Source: CBDAPU01 sp965198875 | Lineage (GTDB): Bacteria; Pseudomonadota; Gammaproteobacteria; Eutrophobiales; Eutrophobiaceae | Direction: 5' to 3' | DNA length: 64,000 nucleotides | Assembly (NCBI GenBank): GCA_965198875.1 | Contig: CBDAPU010000002.1 | Location: forward strand, 3,719-67,718 | In this document: piece by piece, positions 1 through 9,955 of the stretch | Layout: each line of letters starts with the position of its first letter | How positions within the stretch are numbered: the stretch's first letter is position 1 | Notes under the pieces: model-generated | Databases searched by the model: none | The model's input: only the letters and a program-made list of their open reading frames with translations | What the model was told of the DNA's origin: nothing | Program-made: the position numbers and the translations under genes

Positions 1-2495
1 GCATGGATCTTCGCTCTGATCTTCTCCCGACTGAGTAAATTGGCGTAGGCCTGGATAATGTCCAGATCCACAAACGCCAGTGATTTCTCCGCCTCATCCA
101 CTATCAACCTGAACAGTGGCGAGCGTTCATACATATCCGCCAGGAGCGCCTCGCCTTCTTCACCCCTGGCCTTAATAAAACCATTGATCGCCGTACCCAG
201 ACCAAACCAGGCGGGAACATGGTGGCGGTTTTGTGTCCAGGCAAATACCCAGGGGATGGCCCTGAGATCATCAAGGCTCTTGCTGCCAAAACGCCGAGCG
301 GGTCTTGAGCCAATTTTGAGTTTCCCCAACTCCTTGACCGGGCTCGCTGTATTGTAGTAATCCATGAGACCCGGCTCCTCGGCCAACTGCCGGTATGCGC
401 TATAGGCGAGGTTAGATAAGGTATCCAGCGCCTGCTCATGTTCATGGTTTGGTGTTAGGGGATCATCGCTGGCGGATCTCACCGTGTGCTCCATGACGCT
501 CGCCGTCAGCAACTCCATTTGATATTGCGCCGTGCCGTGGTTTGCGTATTTTGATGACACCACCTCGCCCTGCTCCGTTATACGCAGTTTGCCATTGACT
601 GAGCCCGCAGGCTGCGCGGCAATCGCCCTGCCGGTGGGGGCGCCGCCGCGGCTTACCGAACCGCCTCGGCCATGAAAAAAAACAACCGCTATGCCGGTTT
701 CCCTGCTGGTTCTCGTCAGCTCCGCCTGGGCGCGGCTCAGTTCATAGTTGGCGGTAAAGAAGCCGCCGTCCTTGTTGGAGTCGGAATAGCCGATCATCAC
801 TTCCTGTGCGCCCCCCTGCTCTTTCACACTGCGCCTTACCAGCGGCGTATTCAGTAGCTCGCCCATGATCCCGGGCGCTGCGCGCAAATCATCGATGGTT
901 TCAAACAACGGCACCACCGGCAGGGTGCAATACTCGATGGCCTCACCGCCGGCAAATAAACCGGCATATTTGGCCAGCAGATACACGCCCAGTATATCGG
1001 CCACAGAGTGCGTCATGCTTAATACAAAACCACCCACCGCCTCTTTATCGAGACTGTGTTGCGCCTCGGCAATCAGTTGGAATAGACCGTAGGTCATAGC
1101 GCATTGTCTATCTGTAAATGAAAAACGTGGTGGCTCCTTGAGCGCTCTGCCTAGCTCTGCCTGGATCCATTCAAGCCATTCGGCTGAGGCGGGAGCCACC
1201 GCTTTCGTGTCCTGATGTTGCAAGCGCCAGATCTCAAGCAGTGTGTTGGTGATAATGGTTGAGTTTTCCCTTACATCCAGATGGGCGGTACAAAATCGAA
1301 ATGCCTGCGCCTGCCGATGCAGTGGTCGCACCCGGGACTTCGCCAACTGTGCACAATTTGCCTGTATCAATGCGGTTTCCAGAGTCTCTAAATCAGCGAT
1401 AAACTGCTCGGCGCTTTGGTATTGGAAAGAGCGAAGTGTGGATTTCCTGCTGGTGTTGTCTATTTTCTCCAGCATACATATAACGAATTGCCTGAAAATC
1501 TCCCCGGGATTGCGTTTTTCTATCTTCTTTCGATGGCCGCTACTCTCCAGCAGATCCTCCAGACTTTCCAAAAACGTATCCGACACATCTATGGCATGAT
1601 GGGAGATGCTGAGTTGAGAGATCAATTCCGCCAGCCTGGTTGAATAATGTTGCAATATCGCCCTTCTGTTGGTTAACAAGGCGTCCATGGTTATCGTGTT
1701 GGTGACATACGGGTTGCCGTCTCTGTCCCCGCCTATCCATGATCCAAATCGAAAAAAAGGCGGGATGGTGAATGTCTCGCCCGGGTAGTACCGCTCAAGG
1801 GCCCAGTCAAGCCTCTCCAGGGTCTCAGGGACACGGTCATACAGGGTTTGTTCAAAAAAGTGCAAACCCCATAACACCTCCTGATCAACGGATGGCTTCT
1901 CTATACGCAGCTCGCCCGTCAACCAGAGCAGATCGATCTCATCCCGTAGCTGCTCTTCAAGGTATTCCCGCTCCCTGGCAGTCCAGCGTGTGGCTTCCAG
2001 CCGATAAAGGATCACGTATATGCGTCTGTGGATCTGCAAGACGGTGACCCGCTTGGCTTCTGTGGGATGGGCGGTGATGGTCGGGGTGACCTGTAGCCTC
2101 TTAAGCAAGTCCTGTATTTGCCCATGAGTGAACCCGGCGGCTTTGGCCTCACAGATCACATTGGCGAAGGTGCCCGGTACGTGTTCCAGTCCCTGTGCTT
2201 TTTCAGTGACGCGCCGACGACGCATGCCGGTATTCTCTTCGGCAATATTGAGTAACTGAAACCAGATCCCCCATGCCTGCAAGCTGGCCGATAATAGATC
2301 CGGGTTATCCTTTGGCGCCGGTTGTTTGCCTTCAAACACCGGTAGTACGTCGGGGCAACGCAGTGCGATGACCTGTTTTAATGTCTCTGACAGGAGCGTG
2401 AGCAGGGCTAAGGCATAGGCCGCCGCCGCCCGGTCCAGTTCGGCGACATCCGTTTGCTCGGGAAAATCAAACGGAAATAGTATTCGATTATTCAC
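1..2495 (-). CDS. ppc: Phosphoenolpyruvate carboxylase (partial, C-terminus off the left edge)
   Basis: Carboxylates PEP to oxaloacetate, the C3-to-C4 step of the serine cycle. About 831 codons are visible. The family signature TAHPTEAKR with the catalytic His is near residue 143, GGDRDGNP near 255-262, and the catalytic loop GRGGSVSRG near 606. The alignment is collinear with no break. The GTG start at 2493-2495 overlaps the hpr stop (GTGTGA), so the two are probably translationally coupled. The N-terminal region resembles the methylotroph-type PEPC rather than the E. coli form (family knowledge). The last residues lie beyond position 1. Function is confident; the exact start is likely. Confidence 0.93.
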   Translation of the reverse strand, partial: MNNRILFPFDFPEQTDVAELDRAAAAYALALLTLLSETLKQVIALRCPDVLPVFEGKQPAPKDNPDLLSASLQAWGIWFQLLNIAEENTGMRRRRVTEKAQGLEHVPGTFANVICEAKAAGFTHGQIQDLLKRLQVTPTITAHPTEAKRVTVLQIHRRIYVILYRLEATRWTAREREYLEEQLRDEIDLLWLTGELRIEKPSVDQEVLWGLHFFEQTLYDRVPETLERLDWALERYYPGETFTIPPFFRFGSWIGGDRDGNPYVTNTITMDALLTNRRAILQHYSTRLAELISQLSISHHAIDVSDTFLESLEDLLESSGHRKKIEKRNPGEIFRQFVICMLEKIDNTSRKSTLRSFQYQSAEQFIADLETLETALIQANCAQLAKSRVRPLHRQAQAFRFCTAHLDVRENSTIITNTLLEIWRLQHQDTKAVAPASAEWLEWIQAELGRALKEPPRFSFTDRQCAMTYGLFQLIAEAQHSLDKEAVGGFVLSMTHSVADILGVYLLAKYAGLFAGGEAIEYCTLPVVPLFETIDDLRAAPGIMGELLNTPLVRRSVKEQGGAQEVMIGYSDSNKDGGFFTANYELSRAQAELTRTSRETGIAVVFFHGRGGSVSRGGAPTGRAIAAQPAGSVNGKLRITEQGEVVSSKYANHGTAQYQMELLTASVMEHTVRSASDDPLTPNHEHEQALDTLSNLAYSAYRQLAEEPGLMDYYNTASPVKELGKLKIGSRPARRFGSKSLDDLRAIPWVFAWTQNRHHVPAWFGLGTAINGFIKARGEEGEALLADMYERSPLFRLIVDEAEKSLAFVDLDIIQAYANLLSREKIRAKIH

Positions 2496-3463
2496 ACCAC
2501 ACGGTCGCGGGGTTCTTTGCCGCTGAAAAATAATTCCAGGTTCTCGAGCACACGCATGCCCATGGCAACACGGGTTTCCCTGGATGCGCTGCCCAAATGC
2601 GGAAAGAGCACGACATTATCCAGTGATAGTAATGCCTCAGGCACGGCTGGCTCCCCTTCAAACACATCCAGACCCGCTCCGGCTATGCCCCCGGACGTCA
2701 ATGCGGCAATGAGCGCAGACTGATCAACAACATCACCCCTTGCACTGTTGATAAGAAAGGCCGAGTTTCTCATCAATGCCAGTCTTTCCCTGTTGATCAG
2801 GTGGTAGTTTCGCTCACCGCCGGGGCAATGCAATGAAACAAAATCCGCATCCTCCAGGACCTCTTCAATGGTATCTCGGCGCTCGGCGTTAAGTGATGCG
2901 ATGGCATCATCCGCCGGTGGATAGGGATCGACAAACAGGATCTGCATGTCAAACCCGTGGTGCGCCCTATGCGCCATCGCCCGTGCAATCCGCCCCATGC
3001 CGATCAGCCCCAATGTCTTCCCGGTCACTTTCGTGCCCATCATGTGCGTAGGGCGCCAACCGCTCCATTGCCTGTCTCGCAGATGGCGCTCACCCTCACC
3101 GGCACGCCTCGCCACCATCAGCAGTAATGTCATGGCAATATCCGCCGTGCAATCGGTGAGCACATCCGGTGTGTTGGTGACAACCAGCTCACAGGCCCTG
3201 GCAGCTTCAAGATCAATGTGATTAAAACCCACGCCATAGCTGGCGATGATGGTTGTTTTTATGCCCTTAACCGCCAATACATCGGCGTTGATGCTGTCGG
3301 ATACGGTGGGACAAAAGGCGTCTGCATGTTGTAGCGCTGTTTGCATTTCCTCCTCCGTCATAGGCACATCATCTTCATTTAGCGTGACGTCAAAGAGCGC
3401 CTGCATCCGGGCCTCGACTTCCTGCGGCCATTTGCGACTTACGACGACTTTCGGTTTACTCAT
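2492..3463 (-). CDS. hpr: Hydroxypyruvate/glyoxylate reductase (D-2-hydroxyacid dehydrogenase)
   Basis: NAD(P)H-dependent reduction of hydroxypyruvate to D-glycerate in the serine cycle. The 323-residue protein has the family layout: a split catalytic domain, a Rossmann glycine motif GMGRIA near 155-160, and the catalytic triad Arg242 (SARGD), Glu271 (EGEP) and His289 (FPHLGS). It sits between mtkB and ppc in the serine-cycle operon, which argues for hydroxypyruvate over other 2-hydroxyacids; the family alone cannot settle the substrate. The gene ends in the overlapping GTGTGA that starts ppc. Confidence 0.88.
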   Translation of the reverse strand: MSKPKVVVSRKWPQEVEARMQALFDVTLNEDDVPMTEEEMQTALQHADAFCPTVSDSINADVLAVKGIKTTIIASYGVGFNHIDLEAARACELVVTNTPDVLTDCTADIAMTLLLMVARRAGEGERHLRDRQWSGWRPTHMMGTKVTGKTLGLIGMGRIARAMAHRAHHGFDMQILFVDPYPPADDAIASLNAERRDTIEEVLEDADFVSLHCPGGERNYHLINRERLALMRNSAFLINSARGDVVDQSALIAALTSGGIAGAGLDVFEGEPAVPEALLSLDNVVLFPHLGSASRETRVAMGMRVLENLELFFSGKEPRDRVV

Positions 3464-3541
3464 GTTTGCTTAACCTTGAGTTTTGATCCGGTAACTGATC
3501 GGTGTACACATTGAAAGATGGCGTATGCCCAGTTGCTTAAA

Positions 3542-4429
3542 CTAAGTGGAGCCTAGCACCTTTTTTACCACAGAGCCGAATTCCGAGGGTCTGGGCACAA
3601 TAGTCACACCACACTCTTGCAGGATCTCCACCTTCTCGGCGGCGCTCTCACCAAAGGCGGAAATGATGGCGCCGGCATGTCCCATGCGCCGGCCCTTAGG
3701 CGCGGTGAGACCGGCGATGTATCCAATCACCGGCTTTTTCATGTTATCCCGGAAAAACTCGGCGGCCTCCGCCTCTTGCGGGCCGCCAATCTCACCAATC
3801 ATGACGATGGCGTCGGTATCGGGGTCTTCCTCAAACCTCACCAGGTGATCCTTAAATGAGCTGCCATTAATGGGGTCACCGCCTATGCCGACACTGGTTG
3901 ATACGCCAATACCTTTCGCCTGCATTTGTGAGGCGGCCTCATAGCCCAGCGTCCCTGAGCGCCCGATCACCCCTACCCGGCCTTCTCTGTAAATATGCCC
4001 CGGCATGATCCCCAACATGGCCTTGCCCGGACTGATAGTCCCTGCACAATTCGGCCCGGTGAGGATCATTTTGTCTTTCGCCCGGTAACGTCTCATATAA
4101 CGTTTTACGCGGATCATGTCATGGGCGGGTATGCCATCGGTAATGCACACACAGTATTTAATCCCGGCGTCCGCCGCCTCCATGATCCCATCAGCGGCAA
4201 ACGGTGGTGGCACAAACAGGATGCTACTATCTGCGCCAGTTTCAGCCACGGCTTCTTTCACCGTGTCAAAAACGGGCAATCCCAGGTGTTGTGCGCCGCC
4301 TTTTCCGGGGGTGACGCCGCCAACAACATGGGTGCCGTATTTGATCATATCTTCTGAATGGAAAGAGCCAATCTGTCCGGTGAAACCCTGCACGATCACT
4401 TTTGATTTTTCGTTGATTAAAATCGCCAT
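3542..4429 (-). CDS. mtkB: Malate-CoA ligase (malate thiokinase) alpha subunit
   Basis: With MtkA it forms malyl-CoA from malate, CoA and ATP. The 295-residue protein has the succinyl-CoA synthetase alpha fold: an N-terminal CoA-binding segment (GFTGQIG near 15-21) and the phosphorylated active-site His251 in GHAGAI. On sequence family alone it could be sucD. The adjacent malyl-CoA lyase, glyoxylate aminotransferase and hydroxypyruvate reductase make malate thiokinase the better call. Its start lies 2 nt downstream of the mtkA stop. Confidence 0.87.
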   Translation of the reverse strand: MAILINEKSKVIVQGFTGQIGSFHSEDMIKYGTHVVGGVTPGKGGAQHLGLPVFDTVKEAVAETGADSSILFVPPPFAADGIMEAADAGIKYCVCITDGIPAHDMIRVKRYMRRYRAKDKMILTGPNCAGTISPGKAMLGIMPGHIYREGRVGVIGRSGTLGYEAASQMQAKGIGVSTSVGIGGDPINGSSFKDHLVRFEEDPDTDAIVMIGEIGGPQEAEAAEFFRDNMKKPVIGYIAGLTAPKGRRMGHAGAIISAFGESAAEKVEILQECGVTIVPRPSEFGSVVKKVLGST

Positions 4430-4431
4430 CT

Positions 4432-5622
4432 TCAGTTACCTGTGCTTGCCCTTTGCCTGTGTTCTCGCCAGGCGCCCACGGCCTTCTCCGCAACCTGTTG
4501 TAATGTCTCCCCCATGATAATGGGCAGGCCACTGTCCGTTAAAATCCGCCGACCTTCTTCTACCCTGGTGCCGGATAATCGGACGATGAGCGGTATGTTC
4601 AAATCGATTTTACTCACTGCCTGCACAATCCCCTCCGCCACCCAGTCACAACGATTGATCCCGGCAAAAATATTCACCAGCAGGGTCTCGACATGTTTAT
4701 CATCCAGCACCAGATTGAAGGCCTTGGCCACACGCTCAGGCGAGGCGCCGCCGCCAATGTCGAGAAAATTAGCCGGCTCACCGCCTGCGTGCTTGATCAT
4801 GTCCATGGTGGCCATGGCCAGACCCGCACCATTGATAATGCAACCGATATGACCATCCAAACCCACATAGCTCAGCCCCCGATCCGCCGCCTTCATCTCT
4901 CTTGGGTCTTCTTGGGATTTATCACGCAACTCGGAAATATTAGGCCGACGAAACAGGGCGTTATCATCAAACCCCATCTTCGCATCCAACGCCAGAAGGC
5001 GACCATCTTTGGTTACCACCAGCGGGTTGATCTCCACCATGGTGGCGTCCAGATCACGAAATGCGCGGTAACAACCTAACAAAGCGGTGACGGCCTGACT
5101 GATCAGGGACTTGTCAATCCCTAACTTAAACGCAATCTCCCTTGCCTGGAAGGGTTGCATGCCGACGGCGGGCTCAACCACCACGCGGATCATGGATTGA
5201 GGTTTCTTGGCCGCTATCTCCTCGATCTCCATACCGCCTTCAGAAGAGGCGATGATTACAACACGCTCCATCTGTCTGTCGAGCACAAAACCCACATAGT
5301 ACTCGGTTTCAATATCACTGCCGGACTCAACGTACAAGCGGTGCACTATCTTGCCTGCAGCGCCCGTCTGTTGCGTGATCAACCGTTTGCCGAGCAAGGC
5401 GTCCGCCGCCGCCCAGACTTCCTCATCGTCTTTACAAAACTTAATGCCTCCCGCCTTGCCCCTGGCGCCTGAATGAACCTGCGCCTTCACAACCCAGGCG
5501 TCACCACCGATTTCATGTAAGCGATAAACCGCCTGCTCCGGACTGTAGGCGAGGCCACCTCTCGGCACCGGCACACCAAAGCCTGAGAGGATCTCTTTTG
5601 ACTGATACTCGTGTATGTCCAC
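4432..5622 (-). CDS. mtkA: Malate-CoA ligase (malate thiokinase) beta subunit
   Basis: ATP-grasp partner of MtkB. The 396-residue protein has the beta-subunit order: an N-terminal ATP-grasp domain beginning [10 protein letters not shown], the metal/nucleotide segment MVEINPL near 193-199, and a C-terminal CoA-ligase domain with the GGGASPE segment near 288-294. It is separated from mtkB by only 2 nt, so the subunits are co-expressed. Homologous to SucC; the malate specificity is inferred from the serine-cycle neighbours. Confidence 0.88.
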   Translation of the reverse strand: MDIHEYQSKEILSGFGVPVPRGGLAYSPEQAVYRLHEIGGDAWVVKAQVHSGARGKAGGIKFCKDDEEVWAAADALLGKRLITQQTGAAGKIVHRLYVESGSDIETEYYVGFVLDRQMERVVIIASSEGGMEIEEIAAKKPQSMIRVVVEPAVGMQPFQAREIAFKLGIDKSLISQAVTALLGCYRAFRDLDATMVEINPLVVTKDGRLLALDAKMGFDDNALFRRPNISELRDKSQEDPREMKAADRGLSYVGLDGHIGCIINGAGLAMATMDMIKHAGGEPANFLDIGGGASPERVAKAFNLVLDDKHVETLLVNIFAGINRCDWVAEGIVQAVSKIDLNIPLIVRLSGTRVEEGRRILTDSGLPIIMGETLQQVAEKAVGAWREHRQRASTGN

Positions 5623-5711
5623 ACTTCTCTACCTCATATAAAATTGATGTTCTTTTTACCCGAGATCCCCGTAAGATGAGAATGCGTTAATTCGCGTTGC
5701 AGGCAAAGACT

Positions 5712-6662
5712 TTAAGTTTTCATGGCTATGAGTTCGGCTTGCCTGACAATGTTTCTCGCCATCCGCTCCGAGGCCGCATCGATCATCTTGCCGTCCAGTT
5801 GCGCGGCGCCTCTGCCTTCTTTCGCTGCCTGCTCCAATGCCTCCAATACCCGTCTTGCACGGCTCACCTCCGCCTCAGGTGGCGACATGATCCCATTGGC
5901 CAATTCAATCTGCGCGGGATGTATCGCCCATTTGCCCTCATAACCCAATGCGGCGACACGCTTTGCCGCCGCCACATAACCCTCTGGATCATTGAAATCC
6001 CCATAGGGCCCGTCAATGGCGCGAAGTCCGTATGCCCGACAAGCGGTGACGATATTGACCAATGCGCCATGCCATTGATCGGCCAGGGCGCCGTCACACT
6101 GATAGTCCGGGTTCAAACCGCCGATATTCACCGTGCGTGCGCGCATACTGGCCGCATAATCCGCCACCCCGAAATGCAACGCCTCTAGCCGAGTTGATGA
6201 CTGTGCAATAGACATCACATTAGCGCCACCGAGAGCGGTTTCAATTAAACACTCAATGCCTATTCGCTTACTGATACCTGTTGCATCCTCAATTTGGGTC
6301 AACAGGCAATCCACCATATAGACGTCCGCAGCCGTTCCTACCTTTGGGATCAATACGGTATCCAGCCGCTCACCCGCCTGCTCGACAATGTCGACGACAT
6401 CCCGATACATGTAATGTGTGTCAAGAGCATTAATCCGCACCGACAGGGTTTTCCCCCGCCAGTCGATCTCATTGAGCGCCGCAATGATGTTCTCTCTCGC
6501 CTGTGGTTTATCCTCAGGGATAACCGCATCTTCACAATCGAGAAAAATAAAATCCGCAGAGGAGCTTGCCGCTTTTTCAAACATACCCGGGTTTGAACCG
6601 GGCACAGCCAGCTCACTGCGTTGTAATCGAGCGGGGGCTTGCTCAAACTGGGTAAAGCTCAT
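5712..6662 (-). CDS. mcl: Malyl-CoA lyase (HpcH/CitE family)
   Basis: Cleaves malyl-CoA to acetyl-CoA and glyoxylate, closing the serine cycle. The 316-residue protein belongs to the CitE/HpcH aldolase family: FLDCEDAV near 40-47, an acidic metal-ligand segment IECLIETA in mid-protein, and FGVADYAASM. The gene follows sga and precedes mtkA, so all enzymes from malate to glyoxylate to serine are together. The HpcH/CitE family also includes citramalyl-CoA lyases and mesaconyl-C4-CoA hydratase-like proteins; context favours malyl-CoA lyase. Confidence 0.88.
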   Translation of the reverse strand: MSFTQFEQAPARLQRSELAVPGSNPGMFEKAASSSADFIFLDCEDAVIPEDKPQARENIIAALNEIDWRGKTLSVRINALDTHYMYRDVVDIVEQAGERLDTVLIPKVGTAADVYMVDCLLTQIEDATGISKRIGIECLIETALGGANVMSIAQSSTRLEALHFGVADYAASMRARTVNIGGLNPDYQCDGALADQWHGALVNIVTACRAYGLRAIDGPYGDFNDPEGYVAAAKRVAALGYEGKWAIHPAQIELANGIMSPPEAEVSRARRVLEALEQAAKEGRGAAQLDGKMIDAASERMARNIVRQAELIAMKT

Positions 6663-6783
6663 AATCGACTCCTCACGGGCGGATCTTTAAGAAAAACCTG
6701 ACTTCATCCGGGGTTTGCTGAAATAACGCAAAACAGCGCAAGAGTCGCATGATGGAAGAGCAGGCCATGTTCACGCTCCTGAT

Positions 6784-7962
6784 TTATATTCTCGGCGCCT
6801 TGGTGCTACGCAGATACTCCTGTGCGGCGGCAACGCCACTGCCCAGTTCAATATCCATGCCTAAGTCTTTCATGGACATCTCGGCGCTGTTCAGCGGCGT
6901 TAACACCATCATCTCGTTAAGATCGCCAAGATGACCGATACGGAATGCCCGGCCCGCTATTTTGCCAAGACTGATGGACAGGGCGACGTTGTAGTAGCGA
7001 TAGGAATGACGTGCTACCTCATTGCCATCCATGCCCTCTGGCACCAGCACGGCGCTGACGGTGTCGGAATACCATTTCTCATCCCTGGCTACCAAAGACA
7101 AACCCCAGGCCGAAACCGCCTTGCGTACCGCAGTCGCAAGGCGAGCATGGCGCGCAAAGACATTATCAAGACCCTCCTCCAGCAACATGTCTATGGACTC
7201 ACGCAGGCCGCGCAGATAGAGGGTGTTGGGTGTGTAGGGGAAATAACCATTGTCGTTGGCTGCGATCATGTCATCGAATGAGAAAAACGTGCGCGGTAGT
7301 GTTGCTGATCCGCGTGCGGCCAATGCCTTTTCGCTGACACAGATAATGGCCAGCCCGGTGGGCAACATAAAGCCTTTTTGTGAACCACCGACACACACAT
7401 CCACACCCCATTCGTCCATGCGAACATCCACACTGGCCAGCGAGCTCACGGCATCGACAAAAAACAAGGCGGGATGGGCGGCAGCATCAAGTGCGGCCCT
7501 CACCGCAGCAACATCACTTATCACACCGGTGGCCGTTTCATTGTGGGTTGCAAATACCGCTTTAATGTCTTTGTTGGTATCGGCTTTGAGAATATCGGCG
7601 TACCGCTCCACCGGCACGCCCCTGCCCCATTCCACCTCAAGGGCCTGCACGTCAAGCCCGTGGCGTTGACACATGTCTACCCACAACCAGCTAAACTGGC
7701 CAAAGTGTGACATCAAGACCTTATCACCCGGGGACAGGGTGTTGGTTATGCCCGCCTCCCAACCACCAGTGCCGGAGGCCGGGAAAATAAACGGGCGCCC
7801 GGTTTTCGTTTTGAATATCCTCTTCAAATCCTGAAATAAAGGTAGCGTGAATGCTGGAAAATCTGCGGCACGCATATCTTCCTGCTCAATGGCCATCGCA
7901 TTGCGAATACGCTGCGGTACGATTGTCGGCCCGGGTATGTGTAAATAGTTTCGACCAGGCAT
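6784..7962 (-). CDS. sga: Serine-glyoxylate aminotransferase
   Basis: PLP enzyme that moves the amino group of serine to glyoxylate, giving hydroxypyruvate and glycine. Class-V aminotransferase of 392 residues. It has the N-terminal PGRNYLHIPGPT segment typical of serine-glyoxylate aminotransferases and the PLP lysine in VGGSQKGFM. I chose the ATG at 7962 because a good Shine-Dalgarno (GGGAGG) lies 7 nt upstream; an upstream in-frame TTG at 7977 has none. It is the first gene of the serine-cycle operon. A promoter should lie in 7963-8046, but I see no convincing -35/-10. Confidence 0.9.
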   Translation of the reverse strand: MPGRNYLHIPGPTIVPQRIRNAMAIEQEDMRAADFPAFTLPLFQDLKRIFKTKTGRPFIFPASGTGGWEAGITNTLSPGDKVLMSHFGQFSWLWVDMCQRHGLDVQALEVEWGRGVPVERYADILKADTNKDIKAVFATHNETATGVISDVAAVRAALDAAAHPALFFVDAVSSLASVDVRMDEWGVDVCVGGSQKGFMLPTGLAIICVSEKALAARGSATLPRTFFSFDDMIAANDNGYFPYTPNTLYLRGLRESIDMLLEEGLDNVFARHARLATAVRKAVSAWGLSLVARDEKWYSDTVSAVLVPEGMDGNEVARHSYRYYNVALSISLGKIAGRAFRIGHLGDLNEMMVLTPLNSAEMSMKDLGMDIELGSGVAAAQEYLRSTKAPRI

Positions 7963-8046
7963 GGTTAAGCCTCCCAATTATCTTAAATCAACAAGTCTCG
8001 ACAGGCGAGGTGTGCGCCCCGCCCATCGGCCAGGGGAGAGCGGCGC

Positions 8047-8298
8047 TCATCCCCTTGTGATCACCCCAATGCTAACGCCACCGAGCATCCCCCGGTGCAA
8101 GTTGACGATCGGTAAAACAACATGATCCTCCTTAATCAAGGCATAGTATTCTTTACTGTTTATAATTAAAGATGGCTGATCGCTGGTATCACGTCCAGGC
8201 CCGTCACCCCTCTTGCCTTTGGAGAAAGACAGCACGGCAATCGCCTGACTGCTCAATACGTGGACCTCCAGGGGATCACCCTCAGAAGAACAGGCCAA
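8047..8298 (-). CDS. Hypothetical small ORF between metZ and sga
   Basis: An 83-codon frame with no family I recognise, beginning at a TTG. The reading frame stays open about 20 codons further upstream to a TAA, again without ATG or GTG, so it may be a decayed 3' end of a larger gene. Composition is mixed, with no membrane segment. Kept only as a possible remnant. Confidence 0.25.
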   Translation of the reverse strand: MACSSEGDPLEVHVLSSQAIAVLSFSKGKRGDGPGRDTSDQPSLIINSKEYYALIKEDHVVLPIVNLHRGMLGGVSIGVITRG

Positions 8299-8425
8299 AT
8301 TGGCTTCCCCGTCGGCCTGTATGCGATCATCCCTGAGGAATGCCTTTTACCACAGTCACGGAGCAAATAGCCAGGTCTAATTTGCCTAAACCCCAAGTAA
8401 TCCAGTGCAGATCAGATAAAAACCC

Positions 8426-9622
8426 TCAGGATTTCAAGGCATTAGCCAGTGCGTCTTTCAGATCCGCTTTAAGATCGGATACATCTTCATGTCCCACTGA
8501 TAACCTGATCAAACCCGGCACGATGCCCGCCTGTTGTCGCGCCTCCTCCGTTAGCCTTGCGTGGGTGGTCGTAGCCGGATGGGTAATGGTGCTCTTGGTA
8601 TCACCCAGATTGGCGGTAATGGAGAATAACTCCGTCCTGTCGATGAGCCGCCAGGCGGCTTCTCGCCCCCCTTGAACAATGAAACTGACGATACCACCAA
8701 AGCCCCGCTGTTGTCGCCTCGCCAGATCGTGTTGCGGGTGATCCGCAAGGCCGGGGTAGTAGACTGTCTCTACGCCATCCTGTGCCTTTAACCAGTGGGC
8801 CAGCTCCGCCGCATTACGGCTGTGGGCCTGCATTCTGAGCGCCAATGTCTCAAGTCCTTTTAGGAATACCCAGGCATTGAACGGGCTCATGGTCGGCCCG
8901 GTATGCTTGAGGATGTGAAAGAGCTCTTGCCCTATTAACGCCTCATTACCGAGCACGGCGCCACCCACACAGCGCCCCTGCCCGTCCAGGTATTTTGTCG
9001 CTGAATGGATCACCAGATCGGCGCCAAAATCAAACGGTTGTTGCAGGGCCGGGGTACAAAAACAATTATCCACCACCAGCAAACAGCCGCTTTTGTGCGC
9101 TATCTCGGAGAGGCGTTGTATATCAGCCAGCTCGGTTAAGGGATTAGAGGGGGTTTCGAGGAAAAGCAGCCTGGTTTTGCTCGTGATGGCCGCCTGCCAT
9201 TGTGCATAATCATTGATGGAAACAAAGCGGGTGTGGATGTTGAACTTACTCAAGATCTGGCTAAATACATTGACCGTTGTGCCGAAGATGCTTCGTGATG
9301 AGACCATCTCATCGCCTGCTTTTAATAACCCAAGACACACACTCACGATTGCACTCATGCCGGATGACGTCGCTATGCACCTTTCAGCGCCCTCCATCGC
9401 CGCCAGACGTGCTTCAAACATACGCACGGTCGGGTTGGTAAAACGTGAATAGATGTTTCCCGCCTCATCGCCCGAGAACCGGGCCGCCGCCTGGGCTGCA
9501 TTTTCGAAAACAAAACTGGAGCTTAAAAACAGCGCCTCGCTGTTCTCCCCTTCCAGGGTGCGTTCCTGGCCGGCACGAACCGCCAGTGTATTCGCCTGAT
9601 AGGTCTCTGTCTCGATTTTCAT
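8426..9622 (-). CDS. metZ: O-succinylhomoserine/O-acetylhomoserine sulfhydrylase
   Basis: Makes homocysteine from an acylated homoserine and sulfide (direct sulfhydrylation route of methionine synthesis). The 398-residue Cys/Met-metabolism PLP enzyme carries the PLP lysine in HSATKYLDG and the C-terminal segments NLGDTKSTITHP and RLSVGHED. The SSFVFENAAQAAARF start and overall length match MetZ better than MetB or MetC. It is preceded by a structured leader (9676-9785), which suggests attenuation control. Confidence 0.86.
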   Translation of the reverse strand: MKIETETYQANTLAVRAGQERTLEGENSEALFLSSSFVFENAAQAAARFSGDEAGNIYSRFTNPTVRMFEARLAAMEGAERCIATSSGMSAIVSVCLGLLKAGDEMVSSRSIFGTTVNVFSQILSKFNIHTRFVSINDYAQWQAAITSKTRLLFLETPSNPLTELADIQRLSEIAHKSGCLLVVDNCFCTPALQQPFDFGADLVIHSATKYLDGQGRCVGGAVLGNEALIGQELFHILKHTGPTMSPFNAWVFLKGLETLALRMQAHSRNAAELAHWLKAQDGVETVYYPGLADHPQHDLARRQQRGFGGIVSFIVQGGREAAWRLIDRTELFSITANLGDTKSTITHPATTTHARLTEEARQQAGIVPGLIRLSVGHEDVSDLKADLKDALANALKS

Positions 9623-9675
9623 CCTGTCACCCCCTCGGCTATCTTCACAAAAGGCCGCTTATCGACAGCCCGTGA

Positions 9676-9785
9676 CTGAATGCAGGTTCGCTATGACAAT
9701 CCAGCGCATAACAAGACATAAAAAAACCCGCATTCAGCCTGGTGGCTAAAGCAGGTTAGCTCTCTTTAGCCGTACTTATAATGCG
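9676..9785 (-). promoter_or_regulatory. Structured leader of metZ, possible attenuator or riboswitch
   Basis: Read on the minus strand, the RNA can form an outer stem (9780-9785 with 9729-9734) enclosing a perfect 8-bp hairpin (9764-9771 with 9744-9751). This is followed directly by GG and a run of U, the layout of an intrinsic terminator. The 3' side of that stem can instead pair in a 13-bp stem (9725-9737 with 9676-9688, one G-U or mismatch), which would dismantle the terminator. I cannot match it to SAM-I, SAM-II or SAH riboswitch consensus. Confidence 0.5.
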
Positions 9786-9955
9786 CCCGCAAGCTGAATA
9801 TCAAATCGGCGCTCAACAGATCATGAGAATAATTAAATCAGTGGGATATGTCAATTCATTCAATGAATATGCCGATGTGATTAGTAAAAATCACTCATTT
9901 ATGAAAAACTTAGACCACCTGACTGATATGAATGAAATGAAAAGGAGAAATAGAC

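Noticed and set aside
3542..5622. Succinyl-CoA synthetase (sucCD) as identity of the ligase pair
   Set aside because: Both are plausible by fold, but the neighbours mcl, sga, hpr and ppc form the serine cycle, so malate thiokinase is preferred.
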